Below, one piece after another: positions 1 to 5,471 of a stretch of 8,689 nt of DNA. Position numbers and translations under genes: made by a program. The stretch is taken from positions 1 through 8,689 of the forward strand of contig JAKAMD010000134.1 of NCBI GenBank assembly GCA_021823875.1. The letters are read 5' to 3'. Position 1 is the stretch's first letter, and each line of letters begins with the position of its first letter. The notes under the pieces are model-generated. The model was not told the DNA's origin. It was given only the letters and a program-made list of their open reading frames with translations, and ran no database searches. The stretch is from Pseudomonadota bacterium (GTDB lineage: Bacteria > Pseudomonadota > Alphaproteobacteria > Rhizobiales > Xanthobacteraceae).

Positions 1-631
1 CCCCTGCTGCAGACAGTCCAAGCGAACACCGGTTTCGCCGGTGCGGCCGGAGAGTGTGAGGCGTGTTGATGGTTGCGCCAGCCCGTTCGTGCGGGGAATC
101 CTCGCGGGACTTCGCCAGTGCGGCAGGTCCGCGGGAAGACGGATCGCGCTGGCGGTTCGCCTCGGAGGCCAGCGTGTTGTAGTACAAGAGCGGCATCGCC
201 ACCGCTACGAGCTGTTCCGAACAGCCGTACGGGTAGCGATAGAGCTCATCCAGAATGGGCGCGGGATCGAGCCCGGCGTAATAGGCCGCCACCTTGATCA
301 GAGCATCGTCGCTCAGGAACTTGATGGCATCGTGCACTTTACCGACTTTGCGCGTGCCGGATTTGTAGGCTTCGAGCGCGAGGTAGAGATAGGCCGGCCG
401 CTGACCGGCAATGTGCGGTGTATTCGGCGAATTGCTGATGCCGTCGGCGCCGTGGCAGCGCACGCAGCTCATGCTCGCCAGCTGCTTGCCGTCGGCGATA
501 TCCATCGGCGTCGCCAGCAGCGTGCGCATGTCGGCGCTGGTGCCGGATGAGGCAGATTGCGCCAAGGCGGCAGGCGAACAACCTCCGAACACTGCGCTGG
601 CCACCGCGGTCACTATCAAAAGACGCTTCAT
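1..631 (-). CDS. Secreted monoheme c-type cytochrome with alpha-2-macroglobulin-like C-terminal segment (partial, 3' end outside window)
   Basis: The frame is open from the ATG at 631 to the left edge (210 codons seen). Residues 1-24 are a Sec signal peptide ending A-L-A before Q25; a Cys at 18 is a poor lipobox. A cytochrome c553/c4-like domain follows: CVRCH at 56-60, then PHIAGQRPAYLYLALEAYK, an LSDD segment and AAYY near 116-118. The position where this family normally has the axial Met holds Val next to His100, so the sixth heme ligand is unclear. After the domain, residues 129-150 contain YRYPYGCSEQ and MPLLYYN, which closely resemble the thioester region (GCxEQ) of bacterial alpha-2-macroglobulins; the sequence beyond is unlike either family. 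It could be a true fusion or a cytochrome gene joined to an A2M remnant; all three minus frames are open at the edge, so a frameshift cannot be excluded. A weak GAGG lies 9 nt before the start. It lies 116 nt downstream of the tetraheme gene, probably in the same transcript. Confidence 0.8.
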   Translation of the reverse strand, partial: MKRLLIVTAVASAVFGGCSPAALAQSASSGTSADMRTLLATPMDIADGKQLASMSCVRCHGADGISNSPNTPHIAGQRPAYLYLALEAYKSGTRKVGKVHDAIKFLSDDALIKVAAYYAGLDPAPILDELYRYPYGCSEQLVAVAMPLLYYNTLASEANRQRDPSSRGPAALAKSREDSPHERAGATINTPHTLRPHRRNRCSLGLSAAG

Positions 632-688
632 GCTGCGTTGCCTCGCACTGTTCTCTGGGCGTCGTTACGAACTGCAGCCTTCCATTTC

Positions 689-729
689 CGGATCATTCCA
701 ATTCCCGCGCACGCAAACGTCATGATCCG
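689..729. repeat. 8-bp inverted repeat between the two minus-strand cytochrome genes
   Basis: CGGATCAT at 689-696 and ATGATCCG at 722-729 are perfect reverse complements around a 25-nt loop. It lies just after the stop of the tetraheme cytochrome gene and before the next cytochrome gene. No U-run follows in the minus direction, so it is more likely an RNA-stability or partial-termination hairpin than an intrinsic terminator. Function is inferred only. Confidence 0.35.
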
Positions 730-747
730 CGGGCGCCGCCAACGTAT

Positions 748-1899
748 CTATTTCGCCGGTTGATTGGCGTAATAGGAGGCCAGACTCTCGATAATGGCGT
801 CGCTGTAGGGGATGCTCATGTTGTGCATCAGCGAATTGACTCGCTTGCCATCACGATAGGCCCGCAGGGCCAGGATCAGATAATCCTTGTCCTGCCCGTT
901 GATGCTCGGAATCGCCAGTGCCGGGTTGTAGATGTCGTTGGCATGGCAACGATTGCATTTGGTGGTGATGTCCTTGACCAGGGCCTGGCCGTCTTCCGCC
1001 GGCTTGCCTTTCCGCGTCGCGTAATAGGCGACGATATCGTCGATCTCCTGATCGGTGAGATTGGCCACCATGCGCGACATCGTATCGTTCTTGCGCCGTG
1101 TGGTGCGGTAAGCCTTGATCGCGGCGGTGAGATACTGCGGATCCTGGCTGGCGAGGCTCGGCGTTGCGGCATCGGTACTGACGCCGCCTTCGCCATGACA
1201 GCCACCGCAGGCCGCGGTCAGCGGTTCGCCCTTTTTCGGATCGCCGACGGCCGGCGCGCTGCGTTGCGCCGGTTGTTGCGACGCGTAATAGAGCGCCACG
1301 CTTTCGATGTTGAGGCGGTTCAGCCGGTGCAGCAGCGCATTCATCGGCGCTGCCTGGCGCAAGCCGGCCATATATTCTTGCGTCGCATCATAGAAATAAC
1401 GCGGCTGTTGGCCGGCGAGGTTGGGGGTGCCCGGCGTTTTGCTATTGCCGTTCTCGCCATGGCAGCTCGTGCAGGCAGCCGCCACTTTCTTCCCATTCTC
1501 ATATGGTGAGAAAAGCGGAGTATTTGTCGCCGGGATCGCCGGCAGGCTGGCGAAATAGCCGGCAACATTGCGCCTGTCGGTATCGTTCATGCTGGTTGCG
1601 ATCGACCGCAGCGCGGCATGAACGCGGGTGCCGTCCTTGTATTCGTTCAGTGCGGCCAGGAGATAACGCTCGTGCTGTCCGGCGAGATTGGGGATGCCGG
1701 GGGCGACGCCCTTGCCGTTGAGGCCATGGCAGCCTTTACATTCCTTGTCGACGATGGTCTTGCCGGCATTGATATCGGCCGTCGATTGTTTGGGTTTGCT
1801 CCCATCCGAGCAACCGATCAGCGCCATCGATAGGAACGTCGCGAGGAGGAAAGATTTCAGGGGAAAGCCCAGCTTCTGATTCATGGAGATCGCCTTCAT
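748..1899 (-). CDS. Tetraheme c-type cytochrome lipoprotein (four tandem c553/c4-like domains)
   Basis: A 383-residue exported electron carrier. The ATG at 1899 is chosen because GGAGGA lies 7 nt before it; the longer frame to 2052 would run through the promoter. Residues 1-29 form a lipoprotein signal with lipobox L-I-G-C (Cys30); Ser at +2 rather than Asp predicts outer-membrane sorting. Four heme sites follow: CKGCH 54-58, CTSCH 143-147, CGGCH 231-235 and CNRCH 315-319. Each is followed by the family's G/S-Q-x-x-x-Y and a closing Y-Y/F segment. Axial Met candidates are seen in domains 2 (APMNA), 3 (DTMSR) and 4 (SLMHN), but domain 1 has Leu at the equivalent position. Diheme c4 cytochromes are about half this size, so this looks like a duplicated c4. 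It likely passes electrons between a membrane donor and a periplasmic or surface acceptor; partner unknown. Its promoter region holds an FNR-type box shared with the divergent gene. Confidence 0.93.
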   Translation of the reverse strand: MKAISMNQKLGFPLKSFLLATFLSMALIGCSDGSKPKQSTADINAGKTIVDKECKGCHGLNGKGVAPGIPNLAGQHERYLLAALNEYKDGTRVHAALRSIATSMNDTDRRNVAGYFASLPAIPATNTPLFSPYENGKKVAAACTSCHGENGNSKTPGTPNLAGQQPRYFYDATQEYMAGLRQAAPMNALLHRLNRLNIESVALYYASQQPAQRSAPAVGDPKKGEPLTAACGGCHGEGGVSTDAATPSLASQDPQYLTAAIKAYRTTRRKNDTMSRMVANLTDQEIDDIVAYYATRKGKPAEDGQALVKDITTKCNRCHANDIYNPALAIPSINGQDKDYLILALRAYRDGKRVNSLMHNMSIPYSDAIIESLASYYANQPAK

Positions 1900-2005
1900 C
1901 CGAAGAGTCCTCCGAGGACCGCCGATCACGAACGAATGGTAGCCATTTTTACAATAGTACAGCACATAGGTCTGAGGGCGCGACCGGCGCCCTCGTTCCA
2001 AGTTG

Positions 2006-2011
2006 ATTATA
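2006..2011 (-). promoter_or_regulatory. -10 element for the tetraheme cytochrome gene
   Basis: The minus strand reads TATAAT here, a perfect -10, with no recognisable -35 at 17 bp. Its centre is 37 bp from the centre of the FNR-type palindrome at 2039-2052, somewhat longer than the usual 31-32 bp. That fits an activator-dependent promoter, giving a leader of about 100 nt. Confidence 0.5.
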
Positions 2012-2038
2012 TTCTCGCCATCGAAAGATACGGCGTAA

Positions 2039-2052
2039 TTGACTTCAGTCAA
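2039..2052. promoter_or_regulatory. FNR-type operator in the divergent cytochrome promoter
   Basis: TTGAC-TTCA-GTCAA is a perfect palindrome with 5-bp arms and matches the Crp/Fnr-family TTGAY-N4-RTCAA pattern. It is the only such site between the minus-strand tetraheme gene and the plus-strand cytochrome at 2315, so one bound dimer may activate both directions. The likely ligand is the regulator at 5472-6161. Confidence 0.75.
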
Positions 2053-2074
2053 TCATCGGTTTGATAGTATAAAT

Positions 2075-2080
2075 TAAATA
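2075..2080 (+). promoter_or_regulatory. -10 element for the plus-strand cytochrome pair
   Basis: TAAATA lies in an AT-rich stretch, centred exactly 32 bp from the centre of the palindrome at 2039-2052, which puts the palindrome at about -41.5. TATAAA at 2068-2073 is an alternative. The start site would be near 2087, giving an untranslated leader of roughly 230 nt to the ATG at 2315. I see no gene and no riboswitch-like structure in that leader. Confidence 0.45.
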
Positions 2081-2314
2081 TGGATGAGGGGTTATCGGCG
2101 GAGCAAACAGGGCGGCACGGTGGCGTTCGCAGGGGAGCCTGTCGATGGGGAACTCGCTATCGATCGCTTTAATCGGATGTCGCTGGCTTAGTCGAAATCG
2201 CTTGGACGCTCGCGCGGCGACGGTGTTGACCGCATTGCGCAAGGATTGAATTGCGTTGGGTTTGCCTCGCATGGTCGCCGCTCTGGCAAAGCGGAAGAAG
2301 GTGGAGATGCGAAG

Positions 2315-2884
2315 ATGCACACAGTATTGAAAAAGGCGCTCCCGCTTCTCTTGCTCTGTGGCTTTGTCGGCATCGCTGTTTCGGTTCCTAACTTTGGCGC
2401 GCCGTCGGTTCGAGCGCAGGAACTCAGAGATAGCGATATTTCCGCTCACCTTGGCGACCTGATGAACGAGTCGATGCAGGTGCACCACACCAAGCTTTGG
2501 TTGGCGGGCCATGCCAACAATTGGCCGTTGGCGGCGTTTGAGCTGCGCAAGATCAAGGAGACCATCGAGCAGCTCAAGGAGGCCATCGTTACAATCCAGA
2601 GCAAGTCGGCCAAATGGCAACGCTTCCCGGTCGGCGAAATGCTCAATGGTTTTGATTCTCGTCTCGCCGCCACGTCCAAGGCGGTCAATGAGAAGGACGC
2701 GAGCAAATTCGAGGCTTCTTACGGGCAGCTCACCGCCGCCTGCAACGCTTGCCATGTCAGAGCCGGCGAGCCGCAGATCAAGATCATCGTTCCGACCGGC
2801 AACGGTCCCTTCGCCAACCAGGATTTCAGCCCGGCCGGGGCGCATAAGCCGAGACGAAAGGAACTTTTTAAAGCGATCGGCTGA
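2315..2884 (+). CDS. Periplasmic cytochrome with C-terminal heme motif (cytochrome c'-like architecture)
   Basis: 189 residues. The ATG at 2315 is preferred over the upstream one at 2246 because it begins directly on a signal peptide and has GGTGGAG just upstream. Signal: KK then a hydrophobic stretch to about residue 25, with cleavage at V-R-A before Q35. The mature part is predicted largely helical (HLGDLMNESMQVHHTKLW from 45, ELRKIKETIEQLKEAI, then an amphipathic helix to about 140). A single heme site CNACH is at 143-147, followed by a non-helical tail with N-G-P-F-A-N-Q-D-F. Heme attachment near the end of a helical domain recalls class II cytochromes c', but the C-terminal tail is extra and close homologues are usually left as uncharacterised cytochromes. 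His57/His58 in the first helix are possible ligands. It probably carries electrons or binds NO in the periplasm. It is first in a plus-strand pair behind the FNR-type promoter. Confidence 0.87.
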   Translation: MHTVLKKALPLLLLCGFVGIAVSVPNFGAPSVRAQELRDSDISAHLGDLMNESMQVHHTKLWLAGHANNWPLAAFELRKIKETIEQLKEAIVTIQSKSAKWQRFPVGEMLNGFDSRLAATSKAVNEKDASKFEASYGQLTAACNACHVRAGEPQIKIIVPTGNGPFANQDFSPAGAHKPRRKELFKAIG

Positions 2885-2923
2885 AGCGTTCCGGTCGTAG
2901 CCATGCAGATACTTGCAGCCGCG

Positions 2924-2967
2924 CGCGCCCTGCGATCGGAAAAATCGGCTGAGCCGCAGGTGGCGCG
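2924..2967. repeat. Imperfect inverted repeat after the cytochrome c'-like gene
   Basis: CGCGCCCTGCG at 2924-2934 pairs with CGCAGG-(TG)-GCGCG at 2955-2967, giving 11 base pairs with a 2-nt bulge. The loop has its own small palindromes (CGAT/ATCG and GGC-TGA-GCC). No U-run follows on the plus strand, so it may separate expression of the two plus-strand cytochromes by processing or partial termination. Role inferred. Confidence 0.4.
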
Positions 2968-3115
2968 ACGAAAAAATCCATCTTAGGGCGGTGTTTCAAC
3001 ATTCGGCCGGCCTGCAATCGGATGGCGATGAGATTTGTCACATCGAGCCGGCTTTTGTTGGTCCGGTTGTGACGCAAGACTGTCGGGGGCGACAGTGCAA
3101 AGCAAGGAAAGGTCT

Positions 3116-3370
3116 ATGAGGAACCAGAAACGCTCGACTGCACTGATCCCCATCGCGGCAATTCTCGGTGGCGTAGCCGGCATTGGCTTCGCGTTCTTGC
3201 TGGCCGGCGCCGTGGTCACTGTCACCCCGCGTCAAGCGCAGGCATTGCCGAAATATGCCGCAGAAACCGGTCTGCCCTGCGGGCGTTGTCACGTGAATCC
3301 AGCGGGCGGCGGCCCTCGCACCAAGTTCGGCAAGGCTTTCGCGGCCAACGGCCACAAGCTGAAAAAGTAA
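3116..3370 (+). CDS. Small monoheme c-type cytochrome
   Basis: 84 residues. The start at 3116 has AAGGAAAGG just upstream and begins a membrane-targeting segment; longer readings from 3035 lack these. Residues 10-34 are a hydrophobic helix, with possible signal cleavage at A-Q-A before L44. The mature protein would be only about 40 residues: PKYAAETGLPCGRCH with the heme site at 55-59, then NPAGGGP and a G-K-A-F-x-x-N-G-H-K-L end. The pattern TGLxCxxCHxNPxGGG...G..F..NGH is a recurrent short-cytochrome module; His80 in the NGH motif is a candidate distal ligand. If the helix is not cleaved it would be a membrane-tethered carrier. It lies 231 nt after the c'-like cytochrome on the same strand, with no FNR box of its own, so cotranscription is likely. 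Function beyond electron transfer is unknown. Confidence 0.85.
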   Translation: MRNQKRSTALIPIAAILGGVAGIGFAFLLAGAVVTVTPRQAQALPKYAAETGLPCGRCHVNPAGGGPRTKFGKAFAANGHKLKK

Positions 3371-3409
3371 TTCGCACGCGTCGCCGACGCTGTGCGCCGG
3401 CGCGGCTGG

Positions 3410-3436
3410 CCCGGGTGCGGTGCGTCCGCTCCCGGG
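3410..3436 (+). terminator. Strong GC hairpin downstream of the monoheme cytochrome gene
   Basis: CCCGGG-T-GCGG, a 5-nt loop, then CCGC-T-CCCGGG: ten GC pairs with one T-T mismatch, 40 nt after the stop codon. The sequence after it is not a proper U-run (ACGGTTCGCG then a T-rich part), so it is called a probable terminator or 3'-end stabiliser of the plus-strand pair. Confidence 0.5.
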
Positions 3437-3745
3437 ACGGTTCGCGTATTTCATTCACGCATTTGGTTTCGATCGTCCGGCTTTCGATAACTTGTCGGGA
3501 AATACTGCCCGGACAATTTCAATTCTATTGCTGCCGGCACGGTTCTGGCCGCGCATGAACGTGAGGGTGGCCAAGCCTTTATACAGCGCAAGCGCGACAA
3601 TATCCTTGGCTCGCGCGCAATAGCGGCGAACGGGATTGCTTCTTTCCTCGACGCGCGACATACCGCGCTCCTCGGAAATTCGGTCTCTCATGCGCAACGC
3701 ACTTCCGGCGTATCGATCCGGTTTACATTACGGGGCGATAGGCGT
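3437..3745. other. Convergent intergenic region, no convincing gene
   Basis: About 310 nt between the plus-strand cytochrome pair and the minus-strand 39-residue gene. A minus-strand frame at 3455-3697 is open, but its best ATG (3691) has no ribosome binding site and its product is basic with no recognisable motif. I see no RNA gene, FNR box or clear terminator here. Confidence 0.5.
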
Positions 3746-3865
3746 TCAGAGCGTTGCGACGATCATTGCGATGACCAGGGCAAAGCCCATGGCGATTACT
3801 ACGGTGGTTACGGCCTTCGCGACATTGTCGAGCAAATGCTCGCGCTGTTGGCTCGTTATTGACAT
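3746..3865 (-). CDS. 39-residue single-pass membrane protein
   Basis: ATG at 3865 with GAGGAG 8 nt upstream, a textbook ribosome binding site, and a TGA stop at 3746-3748. The N-terminal 17 residues are polar (S-Q-Q-R-E-H-L-L-D-N), then residues 18-38 form one continuous hydrophobic helix (VVIAMGFALVIAMIVA), so the polar end probably stays in the cytoplasm. The frame is open upstream to 4084, but that part is not protein-like and contains the operator. Size and topology resemble small accessory subunits of oxidases and reductases (CydX- or CcoS-like in size only; no sequence match claimed). An FNR-type box 130 bp upstream suggests low-oxygen expression with the nearby cytochromes. I do not recognise the family. 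Confidence 0.7.
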   Translation of the reverse strand: MSITSQQREHLLDNVAKAVTTVVIAMGFALVIAMIVATL

Positions 3866-3911
3866 CGGGCGTCTCCTCGGGGGCTTTTTTCCCGCAAAGA
3901 CCGCCACACCA

Positions 3912-3934
3912 AATCGGGGACGCGAGCCCCGATT
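3912..3934 (-). repeat. 8-bp hairpin in the leader of the 39-residue gene
   Basis: AATCGGGG at 3912-3919 and CCCCGATT at 3927-3934 are perfect reverse complements with a 7-nt loop. It lies between the FNR box at 3995-4008 and the ribosome binding site, so it would be in the transcribed leader. No U-run follows at once. It may stabilise the message or influence translation. Confidence 0.4.
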
Positions 3935-3994
3935 CAGGGTCGCAGCTTCCACGGATTTTATCGTTAAAGTCTTGATCGCGGCCCCGGCGTCGCA

Positions 3995-4008
3995 TTGACA
4001 CAGATCAA
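3995..4008. promoter_or_regulatory. FNR-type operator upstream of the 39-residue membrane protein gene
   Basis: TTGAC-ACAG-ATCAA matches the TTGAY-N4-RTCAA pattern at all ten arm positions. The only downstream gene start is the minus-strand one at 3865; hemG ends just upstream at 4062. Candidate -10 sequences on the minus strand (ACTTTA or TTTAAC, 3963-3970) lie 34-36 bp from the box centre and are weak. Confidence 0.68.
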
Positions 4009-4061
4009 TTCGCCCAACCGAATTCAGTTGTGCGGCGCGAAAGCGCTGCTGCCCGAACAAG

Positions 4062-4601
4062 TTAATGGCTGTGCTGCAATGCAACGATCTGGGCAGCGAA
4101 ATCCTCGACTGCGTCCCACGAGGTGTATTCGATGCAGGTGTCGGGGTCGGTCGGGCCGCCGGTCAGCAGCATAATAAAGCGGATGATTTGCCGATCGCGC
4201 CAGCTATAGCGGCGGTAGTCGAGGCGGCCGGCAAAGGCCACCGCAAGCGCGGGTGCCAACTGATGCCGCGCGATGGCCTTGCGCAGATAGGCATTGCCGC
4301 TGCTGGTGGTCTTGCCCGGCTTGCGGGCCGTCAAATTGACCGACGCCAATGCCAGCGGCGGCGGGGTCGGCAGTGCGCGATAGGTGGCCAGGAAACGGTC
4401 GACTTCCGGCAGGTGCTTGCCGTAGCGCACGGCCGCCACCAGTACGATTAGCGGCGCCGCGGCAAGTTCGGCCGACGCCGGCAGCGCGGGCAATAGATTG
4501 CATGCGACGGCCTGCCTGCCGGCATCATTGAGCTTACGGCAAATATGTTCTGCGATACGCTGAGCCTGGCCGTCGCGCGTGGCGTAATAAACCGTCGGCA
4601 T
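4062..4601 (-). CDS. hemG: Protoporphyrinogen IX dehydrogenase, flavodoxin type (HemG)
   Basis: A 179-residue FMN enzyme oxidising protoporphyrinogen IX to protoporphyrin IX, passing electrons to the quinone pool, so heme can be made without oxygen. Seen: N-terminal Y-Y-A-T-R-D-G-Q (5-12), matching the phosphate-binding loop of HemG; V-R-Y-G-K-H at 58-63; the family-typical SVNLTARKP at 87-95 with N-x-Y-x-R-K soon after; AFAGRLDYRRYSWRDR near 122-137; TGGPTD at 147-152; and YTSWD at 159-163. Length matches the usual ~180. The ATG at 4601 is chosen because it aligns with the family start; the longer reading begins at tandem GTG codons at 4649 and adds an unrelated 16-residue leader. AGTGGG upstream is a modest ribosome binding site. 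Many alphaproteobacteria use HemJ instead, so HemG beside cytochrome genes suggests a dedicated anaerobic heme supply. A degenerate FNR-like box lies about 220 bp upstream. Confidence 0.9.
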   Translation of the reverse strand: MPTVYYATRDGQAQRIAEHICRKLNDAGRQAVACNLLPALPASAELAAAPLIVLVAAVRYGKHLPEVDRFLATYRALPTPPPLALASVNLTARKPGKTTSSGNAYLRKAIARHQLAPALAVAFAGRLDYRRYSWRDRQIIRFIMLLTGGPTDPDTCIEYTSWDAVEDFAAQIVALQHSH

Positions 4602-4934
4602 TCCACTTTGCCCACTCAAGCTTTCATTCGCATTCAAGCATTCCACCACAACCGATCATCACAACCGGCCGCACCGCCCGACAACAACCAATGCGCGGTC
4701 GGGACTGTAGACGCCTAACCGCATCGACCGGTAAGCGCTCTCGCGCGCATAGTTATCAGCCCGCTTTTTTTCTTCAAGCGCTTCCGGTGTTGCACAGATC
4801 GCGCGCATTCGGCATTGACACGAATCGACGTCGTCTGTTCGCTCTCCGTGCCGGCATTGTTCGCTGCTAAATCTGCTTCTTACAAGCGATAAGGAACAGC
4901 GTGCGGCAAGACTTATTCTAAGAAGCAATCAAGA
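4602..4934. other. hemG upstream region
   Basis: About 330 nt without a convincing gene. A minus-strand frame covering 4659-4928 is open, but it overlaps the FNR-like box, lacks a good start and matches no family. The stretch presumably holds the hemG promoter: the minus strand has GATAAC/TAACTAT around 4748-4757 as a possible -10. Confidence 0.45.
4815..4828. promoter_or_regulatory. Degenerate FNR-like box upstream of hemG
   Basis: TTGAC-ACGA-ATCGA matches nine of ten arm positions of the TTGAY-N4-RTCAA pattern; the mismatch is G for A in the right arm. I find no -10 at the ideal 32 bp toward hemG, so regulation from here is possible but unproven. Confidence 0.35.
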
Positions 4935-4963
4935 TTTAAAACGGACCGCAAGCCGGAGGTCCG
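4935..4963 (-). terminator. Rho-independent terminator after the DUF6455-like gene
   Basis: On the minus strand a CGGACC stem, a 10-nt loop and GGTCCG are followed directly by TTTTAAA. The first arm begins 5 nt beyond the stop codon at 4969-4971. Stem plus T-run is the classical form, so hemG is probably transcribed separately. Confidence 0.65.
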
Positions 4964-4968
4964 GCCGT

Positions 4969-5397
4969 CTATTGGCCCTTGATCAGCTTGTCGAGCGTAT
5001 AGGCATTCGGGCAATAGTCGCGGAAATTCTCGGCGGCCGTTCCGGCGGCGAGGTCGCGCTCGCAGTTCCCCTTGGCGACGCAGGTGATGCAGAGCTTGGT
5101 CAAGTCCTGCATGATCAGCGGATTGGCCTTGGCAAGTCGCCCCGGTTCGACGCCGAGTGCGCGCAACATTTTTTCCAGCAGGGCGGTGGACTGCAGTCCC
5201 TTGTTGGTGAGCGAGGCCAATTCGCTCGGTTGAATTCCCAATTCGCGGGCGGTCTGCGCGACGTCTTCCGGCCGGCACTTCATCTTCTCATCGCGCACGC
5301 CGGCTGCGTAACGGTATTTCATGATCCAGACTGCAATGGCGGCATTCACCGCGTCGATATCGCGGTGATTATGATGGGCATTGGGCCGGTCGTCCAT
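4969..5397 (-). CDS. DUF6455-like small four-cysteine protein
   Basis: 142 residues, soluble, no signal peptide. The ATG at 5397 is preferred to a TTG at 5412 because the ribosome binding site (GAGAGGAAG) lies between them. Residues 2-15 are rich in His, Asn and Asp. The C-terminal part has the module C103-x2-C106-x5-C112-x16-C129 (LCITCVAKGNC ... YCPNAYTL), which resembles the DUF6455 family of alphaproteobacteria. Four cysteines spaced like this could bind zinc or an iron-sulfur cluster; no function is established to my knowledge. Residues 44-92 (EDVAQTARELGI, TALLEKMLRALGV) are helical and resemble a helix-turn-helix-like or docking region. It is placed directly after the Crp/Fnr regulator and carries its own FNR-type box 48 bp upstream, which suggests a low-oxygen or NO-responsive accessory role such as redox sensing or metal handling. 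Confidence 0.82.
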   Translation of the reverse strand: MDDRPNAHHNHRDIDAVNAAIAVWIMKYRYAAGVRDEKMKCRPEDVAQTARELGIQPSELASLTNKGLQSTALLEKMLRALGVEPGRLAKANPLIMQDLTKLCITCVAKGNCERDLAAGTAAENFRDYCPNAYTLDKLIKGQ

Positions 5398-5444
5398 ACA
5401 ACTTCCTCTCAAAGAACAAATATCTACTACCGCCTGACGCAGCC

Positions 5445-5458
5445 TTGACCCTTATCAA
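5445..5458. promoter_or_regulatory. FNR-type operator upstream of the DUF6455-like gene
   Basis: TTGAC-CCTT-ATCAA matches all ten arm positions. On the minus strand GATATT/TAGATA (5419-5426) lies 28-30 bp from its centre, placing the box near -40. The start site would be around 5410, only a dozen nucleotides before the ATG, just enough for the ribosome binding site. It begins 13 bp past the regulator's stop codon. Confidence 0.75.
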
Positions 5459-5471
5459 AAGGCGTGGGGCG

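Noticed and set aside
547..1509. Plus-strand 320-codon open frame opposite the tetraheme cytochrome
   Set aside because: Antisense shadow of a GC-rich gene; the minus strand carries four heme motifs and a lipoprotein signal in the same span.
1900..2052. N-terminal extension of the tetraheme cytochrome to an ATG at 2052
   Set aside because: It would place the FNR box and TATAAT inside the coding region and bury the lipoprotein signal; the ATG at 1899 has a strong ribosome binding site.
2045..2845. Long minus-strand open frame (266 codons) opposite the c'-like cytochrome
   Set aside because: It covers the cytochrome gene and its promoter, has no signal or family motif, and the opposite frame has a signal peptide, heme site and ribosome binding site.
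3455..3697. Minus-strand 80-codon frame in the convergent intergenic region
   Set aside because: It begins at TTG, its next ATG lacks a ribosome binding site, and the product resembles no family.
3972..3985. TTGATCGCGG as another FNR box
   Set aside because: The right arm (ATCAA) is missing; only the left half-site matches.
4659..4928. Minus-strand 89-codon frame between hemG and the DUF6455-like gene
   Set aside because: It overlaps the FNR-like box, has no good ribosome binding site and no recognisable motif.
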